Of a stretch of DNA of 64,000 nt, positions 29,912-39,041 are shown piece after piece. The stretch comes from CAVURS01 sp963834425. Its GTDB lineage: Bacteria; Actinomycetota; Actinomycetes; Actinomycetales; CAVURS01. The notes below the pieces were generated by a model that saw only the letters and a list, made by a program, of their open reading frames with translations, was not told where the DNA came from and did no database searches. The first letter of the stretch is position 1. Every line of letters begins with the position of its first letter. Made by a program: the position numbers and the translations under genes. The stretch lies in assembly GCA_963834425.1 (NCBI GenBank), contig CAWIBR010000013.1, forward strand, positions 558,001-622,000, read 5' to 3'.

Positions 29912-31589
29912 ATGCGTGGCGGCCAGGAGTTCATGCGCGAGGTTCGGGAGGTCGTGCTCGCTGAGCGGCGGCGCAGTCGCCCGGGCACGATCGCGCGGCG
30001 AGACCTCCTGCGAGCGGGTCTCGTGGTCGGTGGCGGCGCGGCCCTGGCCGGCGCCGGCGGCCTGGTTGCGCCGGCGGCGGCAGCGACGGGCGCTGACTGG
30101 TGCGTCGCCCGACCGGAGCGCCCTGAGCGATCGGAGCGAGCCGGTGATCGTCGTGGGTGCCGGGCTGGCCGGGCTCAGCGCGGCGTACCGGCTCGCGCAG
30201 GTGGGGATCCGGGTCGAGGTGCACGAGGCTCGCGCCGACCGGGTCGGTGGCCGATGCTGGACTGCACGGGGGATCTTCGGCGACGGCCAGGTCGCGGAGC
30301 ACGGCGGTGAGTTCATCGACACCGAGCATCACGAGCTGCAGCGGCTCATCGTCGAGCTCGGCCTCGAGCGTGAGGATCGAGAGCACCCGCCGGCCGCGAA
30401 TGTCACCCCAGGACAACAGTCGTTCGAAGTCCTCCAGGGCCGCGCGATCGAGCACCTGCCGAGTCATCAGTGGGTGAAACGACTGGTGCGGCAGGCGAAT
30501 AAGTTGCATAACTACAACTATCGTACGACGGATCCCTACACCCGCGCCTTCGACCAGATGAGCATCCGGGACTGGATCATCGACAACGTGGATGTCACCG
30601 GGGGTACCGGTTCGGACGTCGCCGGCCGGATCTCGTGGAGCACCGGTGACTACTGGGGTGGCGACATCAACCAGGTCAGCGCACTCGGGCTGGTCGACCA
30701 GTTCGCCTACCCGGTGGACCGCAAGGCCGACGAGCGCTGGCACGTCAAGGGCGGGAACGACCAGGTGCCGCAATTGCTGCGCGAGCGACTCGAGTCGCTG
30801 CAACCGGGGTGCGTGGTGCTGGACAGCCCGCTGACCGGGCTGCGTCGGGTCGGCTCGCAGATCGCCCTGCGCTTCGGCGCTGACTCCACCTGGCGCCGCA
30901 GCGCGCAGGTGATCATGGCCCTGCCGTTCAGTTCTCTTCGCAAGATCGACATCGATCCGGCCGCGGTCAGTCCGTTGAAGTGGCAAGCGATCCACGAGCA
31001 GGCGATCGGGACCAACGCCAAGATCCTGCTGCAGTTCGACCAACGCTTCGATCACTTCACTATCCGGGCCGGCCAACAGGCGGGTCGCCCGTGGAGCGGC
31101 GTCTCGGAGTCCGACCTGTGGCACGGTGACAGCTGGGACAGCTCACTGACCCAGCCCGGTCGCAGGGGACTCCTCACCGTGTTCACCGGCGGCTCGTACG
31201 GCGCGAGCTTCCCCGTGACGACGGCGCACGGCCCAATCCCGGACGTCCTTCGGCGGCAGACGCTCGACTACCTGGATGGTTTCGTCCCGGGAATCTCGGC
31301 GGCGTACTCCGGTGTGGGCTGGGCAGATTCGTGGGTCGATGATCCGTGGACCCACGGGTCCTACACCTACTTCGCGCCGGGGCAGTACACCCGGTTCAGT
31401 GGCTTCAACGGCAAACCCGAGGGTGGCTTGCACTTCGCCGGTGAGCACACGAGCGTCGAGTGGTTGGGCTACCTCAATGGCGGCGTAGCGACGGGGGAGC
31501 GGGCCGCCCGCGAGGTCGCGGCCGCCCTGAAGGGGTCGGCCGTCCTGGGCCGGATGCCGGCCAACCTCGCCGCATCCTCCGCGGCCTAG
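29912..31589 (+). CDS. Tat-exported flavin-containing amine oxidase; one frame change
   Basis: The start at 29912 (MRGGQEFMREV) leads to a twin-arginine signal: RRDLLRAGLVVGGGAALAG with AAAA cleavage region. An indel near 30,105 separates it from the enzyme: FAD Rossmann PVIVVGAGLAGLSAAYRL, HEARADRVGGR, then the long substrate domain, and the terminal FAD motif GEHTSVEWLGYLNGGVATGERAA. This matches monoamine/polyamine oxidases, which make an aldehyde, ammonia or amine, and H2O2. Export by Tat fits a folded flavoprotein acting outside. It may relate functionally to the amine transport and aldehyde dehydrogenase genes 12-15 kb away, which is inference. Confidence 0.85.
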
Positions 31590-31615
31590 GCGGCTCGGTC
31601 CATGGGGTCCGACCA

Positions 31616-32563
31616 ATGAAAGCCGTTGTCCTGCAAGCCTTCGGCGGCCCGGATCAGTTGACGTTGGTTGACTGGCCGGATCCAGTGCCCGCGGCCGGCC
31701 AGGTGCGGATCGCCGTACACGCGGCTGGCACGAACCCGGTGGACGCGAGCAACCGCAGGGATGGGACGTGGGCCGGGCTGACCCTGCCGTGCGTGCTGGG
31801 TTACGACGTCGCGGGTGTGGTCGATGCAGTGGGAGCGGACGTCGATGGACTGACCGTGGGCGACCGAGTCGTTGCCATGACCCCCTTCCCGGCGGGCGGC
31901 GGTGGGTACGCGGAACTGGTCGTCGTGCCGGCCGACCACGCGGTCAGGTTGGATCCGGCGGTCGATTTTGTCGACGCTGCGGCCTCGCCGATCGCGGGCG
32001 GCACGGCGCTGGAGGTGCTCGACCGGCTCGGGCTCGCGGCGGGGAGCACGCTGCTCGTGCTCGCCGCCAGCGGCGGCGTCGGGTCGTTCCTCTTGCCGTT
32101 GGCTGCCCACCAGGGGTTCCGAGTGATCGCGGTGGGATCGGCCCCGTCCCATCAGCGGCTGCTGGCAGCGGGGGCGTCGGCCTGCATCGACTACCGGTCG
32201 GAGAGTGTCGCCGACCGGGCGATCGAGCTGGCCGGCGGGCGGGTCGATGCGATCGCGGACCTGGTCGGAGGGCCGGCCCTGGCCGCTGCCCTGCCCGCGG
32301 TCGGGCCGGGCGGAACGCTCGCCTGCATCGAGACGCCGGACCTCGACGTCGAACTGTTGGTCGACGGCAACCTCACCCTGCACGGGATCTTGATCACGAA
32401 CCAGCGACAGCGGTTGGTCCGGCTGGCCAACCTGCTCGCCCAGCGGGTGATCCGTCCACACGTGGCGCACGTGTTGCCGCTGAGCCAGGCGGCCGAGGCG
32501 CATCGCCTGGTGCAGTCACAGCACAGCGGTGGGAAGGTCGTCCTCGCCGTCAGGGAGAGCTGA
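31616..32563 (+). CDS. NADPH-dependent quinone oxidoreductase-like enzyme (MDR superfamily, zinc-free)
   Basis: A 315-aa protein with the GroES-like N-domain (MKAVVLQAFGGPDQLTL, AAGTNPVDASNRRDG, LGYDVAGVVDAVG) and a Rossmann domain whose motif LLVLAASGGVGSFLLPLA is of the NADPH-binding AxxGxxG type. Zinc ligands of true alcohol dehydrogenases are absent, indicating the quinone reductase branch. The ATG at 31616 is chosen over the long upstream open frame because conservation starts there. It lies 26 bp after the amine oxidase and may be cotranscribed. Confidence 0.85.
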   Translation: MKAVVLQAFGGPDQLTLVDWPDPVPAAGQVRIAVHAAGTNPVDASNRRDGTWAGLTLPCVLGYDVAGVVDAVGADVDGLTVGDRVVAMTPFPAGGGGYAELVVVPADHAVRLDPAVDFVDAAASPIAGGTALEVLDRLGLAAGSTLLVLAASGGVGSFLLPLAAHQGFRVIAVGSAPSHQRLLAAGASACIDYRSESVADRAIELAGGRVDAIADLVGGPALAAALPAVGPGGTLACIETPDLDVELLVDGNLTLHGILITNQRQRLVRLANLLAQRVIRPHVAHVLPLSQAAEAHRLVQSQHSGGKVVLAVRES

Positions 32564-32580
32564 CTCGCTGACGGCTCAGG

Positions 32581-32913
32581 TCAGGGCCGTTGCGCGACGG
32601 TGAGCAGGATGGCCGACGCCTCGACGGCTTCCAGACTGTGCCGCGACCTCGGCATGGTCAGCAGGTCACCGGGTGAGCCGTTCCAGGAGACGTCGCCAGC
32701 GACCAGGCGAATCCGGCCCTGAAGCACCTGCACGGTGGCCTCGCCCGGGCTCTCGTGCTCGGCCATCGACGAGCCCGCCGTCAGCGCGATGAGGGTCTGC
32801 CGGAGGGAGTGCTCGTGCCCGCCGTACACCGTCCGCGCGCTGCGCCCGCTCGGTGCCTGCGCGGCGAGCTGGAGCTGGCCGCGCACCAGGGCCGTCAGGG
32901 ACTGTTTCTCCAT
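32581..32913 (-). CDS. Small cupin-domain protein
   Basis: The 110-aa protein has the two cupin motifs in reduced form: a first around SMAEHESPGEATVQVLQGR and a second around GDLLTMPRSRHSLEAVE. One His/Glu set of possible metal ligands (H53, E57 region and H93 region) is retained. Single-domain cupins of this type often sense or protect against small molecules; no substrate can be proposed. Intact, convergent with the oxidoreductase gene. Confidence 0.75.
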   Translation of the reverse strand: MEKQSLTALVRGQLQLAAQAPSGRSARTVYGGHEHSLRQTLIALTAGSSMAEHESPGEATVQVLQGRIRLVAGDVSWNGSPGDLLTMPRSRHSLEAVEASAILLTVAQRP

Positions 32914-32946
32914 GGCCTGACCGTAGCGCTCACCCGGCGCTCCTAC

Positions 32947-34485
32947 TCAGGAGACCGGCTTGACGGTCCAGTCCGGGTGACCCGGCATGGGAGGTGTCGT
33001 CGTGCCGTAGAGCCACGCCCGCAGGAAGCCACCGAGATCCTGTCCCGTCGAGGCCGACGCGAACGCGATGAAGTCGTCGGTCGATCGCGACTGGCCAGCC
33101 TCTTGCTGGGCCCACCCGCGTTCGAGCCGCTCGAACGCGGCCTGGCCGACCTTTTGCCGCAAGGCGTAGAGCACCAGCGCGCCGCCGTAGTAGGCGTTGT
33201 TACTGAACTGCTTGGCCCGGTCCAACGGCAGGGCGACCGGACCGTCCGCGGCCCGGTAGCGGTCGCCGAGCGCGTAGATGTGCCGCATGAAGGCGTCCAG
33301 GGTGGTCGCGTTCGTGAAGGTGTCCGTCGCCAGCTCGCCACGCGGTGCCGCCCAGGTCAGCTCGTACCAGGTCGCGTGCCCCTCGTTGAGCCAGATGTCG
33401 CTCCAGGTGGCGGGCGAAACGCTGTCGCCGTACCACTGGTGGGCCAGCTCGTGGGTCATGGTCGGCGCCCACACGCCGCGTGGGTAGCCCGTCCACCACG
33501 TCGTGTCGAAGAGCGAGAGGGTCTGGGTCTCCAGGGCGAAGCCGAGGTTCGGAGCCGTCACGACCAGCGTCCCGTAGAGCGGGAACGGGTAGCGGCCAGC
33601 GCGCGCGATCATCCACCTCAGCTGGCTGGTCTCGACCGCCAATCGCTTGTCGTAGTAGGCGCGTTCGCCGGCCGGGACGACGTCGCGGACTTGGACGCCG
33701 TCGACCGTCCCTCGGTTGATGATGCTGTACTTCCCGACGACCAGCTGGGTCAGCTCGGTCGCCATCGGAGCCCGCTCCTCGTAGGTCCAGACCGTCCGGC
33801 CGGCGCTGGTGTGCCGACTCGTGAGGACCCCGTTGGCGACGGCCGTCTCTCCGGCGGGCACGTCCATCCGGAAGGAGAAGGTCGCCTTGTCGCTGGGGTA
33901 GTCGTTGGACGGGTAGACCAGATGCATCAGGTTCGGCTGTCCGGCCACCGCCGAGCCTTCGGCGGTCTGGAAGAACGCCACACTCGAGGGAACGTCCGGG
34001 TTGATCACCGTCGGCTCAGCGGTGAAGTGGCGCACGGTGACCACGAAGGTCGCACCGTCCGGGATCGGTCGCGCCGGCGTGATGACCAGCTCGGTGCCGT
34101 GGCGCAAGAACGCAGCCGGCGCGCCGTCGACGCTGACCGTGCCCAACCCGCTGCCCAAGAAGTCGAGGTCGAACCGCGAGAGCGCTTGGGTGGCCCGCGC
34201 CGTCATGGTCATCGTCCCGTCGATCCCCTGGGACGGCGCGCTCGTGGCGTAGCGCAGGTCGAGGTCATAGTGCTGCGCGTCGTACCCGCCGTTGCCCAAG
34301 GCCGGATAGAGCCGGTCGCCGAGACCTCGTGAGCCCGGGCTGGGCCGGCTGACCGCCGAGCCCACCCCAGAGCCCACCGCGCCCTGGGCGGGTAGGCCGG
34401 CCGCGAGCACCGTCAGCGACACCAGGGCGGCGAATCCCGTCACCGCGACGGAGTGTCGGAGGGCTCTGGGCATCATCGACATCAT
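32947..34485 (-). CDS. Secreted M1-family zinc aminopeptidase
   Basis: A 512-aa protein with a signal peptide (HSVAVTGFAALVSLTVLAAG) ending near AQGA. The N-terminal beta domain begins GNGGYDAQHYDLDLRY. Catalytic landmarks are HELAHQWYGDSV (zinc His pair and Glu) followed 18 residues later by the third ligand in WLNEGHATWYE. The GAMEN-like substrate motif is less clear (LGFALETQTLS is in the expected place). It lacks the large C-terminal alpha domain of PepN, as is normal for secreted short M1 proteins. The ATG at 34485 is the first of four clustered Met codons. Divergent from the next gene. Confidence 0.88.
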   Translation of the reverse strand: MMSMMPRALRHSVAVTGFAALVSLTVLAAGLPAQGAVGSGVGSAVSRPSPGSRGLGDRLYPALGNGGYDAQHYDLDLRYATSAPSQGIDGTMTMTARATQALSRFDLDFLGSGLGTVSVDGAPAAFLRHGTELVITPARPIPDGATFVVTVRHFTAEPTVINPDVPSSVAFFQTAEGSAVAGQPNLMHLVYPSNDYPSDKATFSFRMDVPAGETAVANGVLTSRHTSAGRTVWTYEERAPMATELTQLVVGKYSIINRGTVDGVQVRDVVPAGERAYYDKRLAVETSQLRWMIARAGRYPFPLYGTLVVTAPNLGFALETQTLSLFDTTWWTGYPRGVWAPTMTHELAHQWYGDSVSPATWSDIWLNEGHATWYELTWAAPRGELATDTFTNATTLDAFMRHIYALGDRYRAADGPVALPLDRAKQFSNNAYYGGALVLYALRQKVGQAAFERLERGWAQQEAGQSRSTDDFIAFASASTGQDLGGFLRAWLYGTTTPPMPGHPDWTVKPVS

Positions 34486-34542
34486 GAGTCGGACGCTAGC
34501 GGTGCGCGCGCCTGGCCGACAGACCCTCGTCCGGCGGCCACG

Positions 34543-35163
34543 GTGACGCGGCGCAATCGCGTCCGGCCGGACGGCGAACTGGTTGCCGTTCCCGATCGGG
34601 GCCTGTTCTGGGGCAACCGCGGCCCGTTGCTCGGCCAGGACGGCGAGCTCGCGCGCTACTCCAGTGGCCGCCGCTGGCTGATCTGCGTCCTGGAGTTCAA
34701 AGGTCGGCGCCGCGTGCAGTGGACGCCGGGTCGACTGACCGAGCTCTACTTCCTGGACGAGGCGACCGGCCTGGCCGCGGGCCATCGACCGTGCGCGGAG
34801 TGCCGGCTGCCTGCCCACCGGGAGTTCGCTGCGGCCTGGCTCCGCGCGTATCCCGACCAGCCAGCCACCGTCCCGGTGATCGACGCCCGGCTGCACGCCG
34901 ACCGCCTGGTCGCTCCAGGCCAGAAACGCACGTACGTCGATCGCCTCGGCGCCCTCCCCGACGCCACCATGGTGGCGGTGGACGGTCGCCCCTGGCTGGT
35001 GCTCGGCGGCCGGCTGCTCGCGTGGACCCCCGCTGGGTACGTCGAGAGTCGGCCCCGCGCGGCGGCCGGCGGGCGCCGGGAGGTGATCGTCCTGACCCCG
35101 CGAGCGACCGTCGCCACCCTGCTGGCCGGCTACCGCCCGGAGCTGCACTTCTCGGCACAATGA
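34543..35163 (+). CDS. Conserved hypothetical protein with a C-x2-C motif
   Basis: A 206-aa protein from the GTG at 34543: TRRNRVRPDGELVAVPDRG, then FWGNRGPLL, LEFKGRRRVQW, TELYFLDEATGLAAGHRPC and CAECR (C84, C87 with H81). The sequence is coherent and rich in conserved-looking aromatic and basic residues. I recall similar uncharacterised proteins in other bacteria with the same HRPCAEC core, resembling a metal-binding or Ada-like cysteine site, but no function is known. An earlier in-frame ATG at 34453 would overlap the divergent peptidase start and is disfavoured. Confidence 0.6.
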   Translation: MTRRNRVRPDGELVAVPDRGLFWGNRGPLLGQDGELARYSSGRRWLICVLEFKGRRRVQWTPGRLTELYFLDEATGLAAGHRPCAECRLPAHREFAAAWLRAYPDQPATVPVIDARLHADRLVAPGQKRTYVDRLGALPDATMVAVDGRPWLVLGGRLLAWTPAGYVESRPRAAAGGRREVIVLTPRATVATLLAGYRPELHFSAQ

Positions 35164-35276
35164 CCGGACGGCGGGCACAGATCAGGGTCCTCGCCGCGGG
35201 CTAGGTACAAGATGTGGGCGGCGCGCTCGCGGATGTTCGCGCCCTCAGGCGGCGTCCGCGTTTTCATGAAGGGGTC

Positions 35277-37401
35277 ATGGACCAGTCGGCAACGGGACCT
35301 CGAGCGCGGTTGCGCCGTTCGGCCCGTCTAGTACCGATCGTCCTGGTCCTCGCCACCGCCGCCACCGTCACGGCTGCCGCCGCGGGCGCAGGACCGGCCG
35401 CCGCCGCGAGCCGGCCCATCGAGGCTCGGGCCGCCTACATTGCCTCGACCGCGGCTGCGCCGGAGGTCGTCGTGCTGGCGGTGCCCGACCTGCTCTGGAG
35501 CGACGTCTCGCCGACGAGGACCCCGACCCTGTGGCGGCTGGTGCGTGAGGGTTCGACCGGCGTCGTCTCGGTCAAGTCGAGCTGGGACCTGGCCGGCTGC
35601 GCCGACGGCCTGCTGACCCTTGGCGCGGGCAGCCGGGCGGCCGCCGAGCCGCAGGCGGGCGCGCCCCGGCCGTGTGCCAACCCGAGCGCCCAGCAGCCCA
35701 CCGACCTGACCCGCCGCCTGGCCACCACGGCGGGCCTCGGTGCGCTCTCTGCGGCGCTCTCGGCGCACGGCGTCCGGACCGCCGCGCTGGGCCCGGGCGC
35801 CGCGCTCGCCATGCCTAACGCCGACGTCACCGCCCCGCTCTCAGCCGGGCTGGCCGGCACCCAGGGGGCGCAGGTCGTCGTGGCCGTCGACGACGCGATC
35901 TACACCGCGCCGGCCGCCGCGCGTCGTTCGGCGGTCGCCGCCGTCGACCGCCAGGTGGCGGCCCTGGTCGATCCGTTGCCCTCGAGCACCACGGTGCTGG
36001 TGGTCGGCAGCAGCGACCGACCCGCTACTCCCGGCTCGGCTCGGGGCCGCGGCGGGCCGCCGGCGAGCGCTCACCTGCACGTCGCCATCGCGCACGGTCC
36101 GACCTATCCGCCCGGCTGGTTGAGCTCGCCGTCGACCGAGCGCGCGCCGTACGTCGAGTTGATCGACATCGCACCGACCGTGCTCACCCTCGTGGACGTG
36201 CCGATGCCGTCATCGGTGGTCGGTCGGGCCTGGCGCTACGCCGGTGGCCCGACCAGCGCGGTCACCCGGGTAGCCCACTTGCGCGACCTCGACGTGAAGG
36301 CTGTCCAAGGAGCGCGCTGGCGACCGGTCTTCATGTGGACCCTGTCCGGGCTCGCGTTGCTGGTCTCTGCGGTTGGCCTACTGGTGCTGGTCCGCTGGCC
36401 TCGCTCGCGGGCGCGCCGGGTGATGGAGTTCGGTTGTTACCTGGTGGCCTTGCTGCCCTTCTCCTCTTGGCTGATCCAGCTCCTGCCCTGGTGGCGGTGG
36501 GACATCCTGGCGCTGCCCTTGCTGCTGCTGGCGGTCAGCGCCGTCGCCGCCCTGGGGGCGATGCTCGCGGCCCGGCGCCATCCGGCAGGCGGCGTCCTGG
36601 TTGTCACGGGAGTCAGCGCCCTGCTGCTGTTGGTCGATCTGCTGAGCGGCACGCTGGTTGCAGACCTCGGCCCTGCTCGGCGACTCACCGATCACCGCCG
36701 GCCGGTTCTACGGCGCGGGCAACACCGCGTTCGGTGTCCTGGCCGCCTCGGCACTGATCGGGGTGGCGCTCGCCGCCGCAGTGCCGGCCGACCGGCCCCG
36801 ACGCACGGCTATCCGCCTGGCGGTGGTCGCGGGGGTCGTGCTGCTGGCCGTCGCGCTGGTCGACGCGGTGCCGACGCTGGGCGCGGACGTCGGTGGCGGC
36901 CTCGCCCTCATGCCGTCGGCGCTGGTCGTTGTCCTGCTGCTGGCCAGGGTCCGGCTCGGCGCCCGAAGACTCGTCGCGGTCATCGCCATCGGGGCGATCC
37001 CGGTGGTGGCCTTGGCTCTGTGGGACTACCACCGCCCACCGGCACGACGTACGCATATGGGGCAGTTCGTCGCGCAGATCGTCGACGGCCAGGCCGGGAA
37101 CGTGATCAGCCGGAAGATCTCGGCCAACGTGGGACAGCTGGTCGCCAGCCCGTTCCTGCCGCTCGTGATCGGCACGATCGTGCTCGTCGTCGTGGTCCGA
37201 CTGCGGCACCGGCCTCTGGTCGAACGCACCCTGAGTTCGACCCCCGGACTGGTCCCAGCCATCTGGGGCTTCACGCTCTGTGCCGTCCTCGGCGCCCTGC
37301 TGAACGACTCCGGGGTCACGGTGACTGGCATCATGCTGTCGGTGGCCCTTCCGGCGGTCACGGCTCTCGCGCTGCGCGTAGACCCCATCGACGACCGCTG
37401 A
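35277..37401 (+). CDS. Membrane-bound alkaline-phosphatase-superfamily-like protein; one frame change
   Basis: An N-terminal signal/anchor (LVPIVLVLATAATVTAAAAG) leads into an extracytoplasmic domain of about 320 aa. It contains PEVVVLAVPDLLWSDVSP, GVVSVKSSWDLAGCADGLLTLG and ELIDIAPTVLTLVDVPMPSS, the skeleton of alkaline-phosphatase-like folds, with the usual metal ligands reduced. From about residue 345 it is polytopic (roughly ten helices). An indel near 36,660 lies within a helix boundary; the second part begins GDSPITAGRFYGAGNTAFGV, highly conserved in actinobacterial relatives. It is followed 14 bp later by another membrane protein, a frequent pair in envelope glycan contexts. The function is unproven. 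Confidence 0.7.
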
Positions 37402-37414
37402 CGGGAGGTCACCT

Positions 37415-39034
37415 GTGGCAGTTCAGACCCGGCCCCAGGTCGGCCCCGCGTCGATCCGCGCGGGTCGCGACTGGCTGTGGCTGCCGAAGTGGCTCTCCCG
37501 GCATCCCTGGGTGATCACCGCGGTTCTGGCCGCCGTCCTGCTGGCCCTGCCGGCCACCGGCGGCGATCTGGCCGCGCAGGAGTACCACGCCTGGCTGTTC
37601 AAGGCTCACGGTGCCCTGCTGTGGAACAACTACTGGTACAGCGGGCACTTGGTCAGCGGCTACAGCCTGCTCTTCCCGCCGATGGCCGCGCTCGTCGGGA
37701 CCCGCCTGCTCGGCTCACTCGCGGCGGTGGCCGCTGCGGCAGCGATGAGTGCGCTGCTCGGTTGTCCACGCGCGGGGCGGGGCCTGCGGTTGGCCGGGGT
37801 GTGGTTCGCCGTCGGCATCCTCGGGCCGCTCGTCGTCGGTCAGCTGCCGTTCGGCATCGGCGTGACCCTGTCGGTGGCCGGCCTCCTCGCCGCCGTCCGG
37901 AACCGCCCCTGGCTCGCGGCGGTGGCCGCGCTGGCCGCCAGTCTGACCAGCCCGCTCGCCGGCGCCTTCCTGCTGATGGTCGCGCTCGCGTGGGCCACTG
38001 AGGTCGGCGTACGACGGGCAGCGCCGTTGGCCTCGGCGGCGATCGGCGTCGTGGTCGCGTCGTTGCTCGGAGGCGGCGGCTACTTCCCGTTCCCGCTGAG
38101 CGCGCTGCTGGTGGTGCTGCTCTTCTCGGGCGGCGGGCTGGTCCTCGTGCGCCACGACTATCGCGCCGTCCGGTGGGGGCTGCTGCTCTACGGCCTGTCC
38201 GCGCTGGTGATCTTCGCTGTCCAGAATCCGGTGGGCGGCAACATCACCCGACTCGGGGCGCTGGTCGGCGGGCCTCTGGCTGCGGCGGTCCTGGGCGCTC
38301 GGCGCCGCTGGTGGACGCTCGCCGTCGTCGCCGTTCCCTTGCTCTGCTGGCAGATCTGGCCTGGGGTCACCGCGTTGACCCGATCGGTCGGCGACCCGTC
38401 CAGCTCCGCGTCGTACTACACCGGGTTGAACTCGTTCCTGGACACCCAAGACGTGGCGCGCGGGCGGGTCGAGGTGCCAACGCTGCGCCAGCACTGGGAG
38501 TCGTACTACGTCGCGCAGACCTTCCCCCTCGCCCGCGGCTGGGAGCGGCAGATCGACCTGCGCGACAACGACGTGCTCTACCAACCGGACCTGACGCCCG
38601 ACCAGCTGCACCAATGGCTGGTCAGCTCCGGTGTCGGTCTGGTGGCCCTGCCGGACGCGCCGCTCGACTACTGGGCCCGCCGCGAGGCGGCGATCATCTC
38701 GGCCGGACAGCCGTGGCTGACGCCGGTGTGGAGCGATGCGCACTGGCGGGTCTGGCGGGTCTCGGACTCACCCGGCCTGCTGACCGGGCCGGCCCAACTC
38801 ACCGCGCTCGGCGTCAGCTCGTTCCAGCTGGCGGCGACCGGCTCAGGCACGAGTGACCTGCGGGTGCACTGGAGCCCGTTCTGGCAGGTCACCGCCGGAC
38901 GGGCCTGCCTGCGCGAGGGGCCGGACGGCTGGATGACCGTGCAGACCGCCGGTCCCGGACCGGTCACCGTCACGGCGCGGTGGAGCCTCTCCGCCGTCTT
39001 CCACCCGGCGAAGGCGATCGGCAGCTGCGGCTGA
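37415..39034 (+). CDS. Polytopic membrane protein, GT-C-like envelope protein
   Basis: A 539-aa intact protein from a GTG behind GGGAGG. About ten helices span residues 30-310; an early external loop contains DLAAQEYHAWLFKAHGALLWNNYWYSG, reminiscent of the Asp-bearing first loop of GT-C glycosyltransferases or their accessory proteins. The C-terminal 230 aa form a soluble external domain (QHWESYYVAQTFPLARGWERQ, DAHWRVWRVSD). Cotranscribed with the phosphatase-like protein. No catalytic motif lets me name a reaction. Confidence 0.6.
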   Translation: MAVQTRPQVGPASIRAGRDWLWLPKWLSRHPWVITAVLAAVLLALPATGGDLAAQEYHAWLFKAHGALLWNNYWYSGHLVSGYSLLFPPMAALVGTRLLGSLAAVAAAAAMSALLGCPRAGRGLRLAGVWFAVGILGPLVVGQLPFGIGVTLSVAGLLAAVRNRPWLAAVAALAASLTSPLAGAFLLMVALAWATEVGVRRAAPLASAAIGVVVASLLGGGGYFPFPLSALLVVLLFSGGGLVLVRHDYRAVRWGLLLYGLSALVIFAVQNPVGGNITRLGALVGGPLAAAVLGARRRWWTLAVVAVPLLCWQIWPGVTALTRSVGDPSSSASYYTGLNSFLDTQDVARGRVEVPTLRQHWESYYVAQTFPLARGWERQIDLRDNDVLYQPDLTPDQLHQWLVSSGVGLVALPDAPLDYWARREAAIISAGQPWLTPVWSDAHWRVWRVSDSPGLLTGPAQLTALGVSSFQLAATGSGTSDLRVHWSPFWQVTAGRACLREGPDGWMTVQTAGPGPVTVTARWSLSAVFHPAKAIGSCG

Positions 39035-39041
39035 TCGGCGC

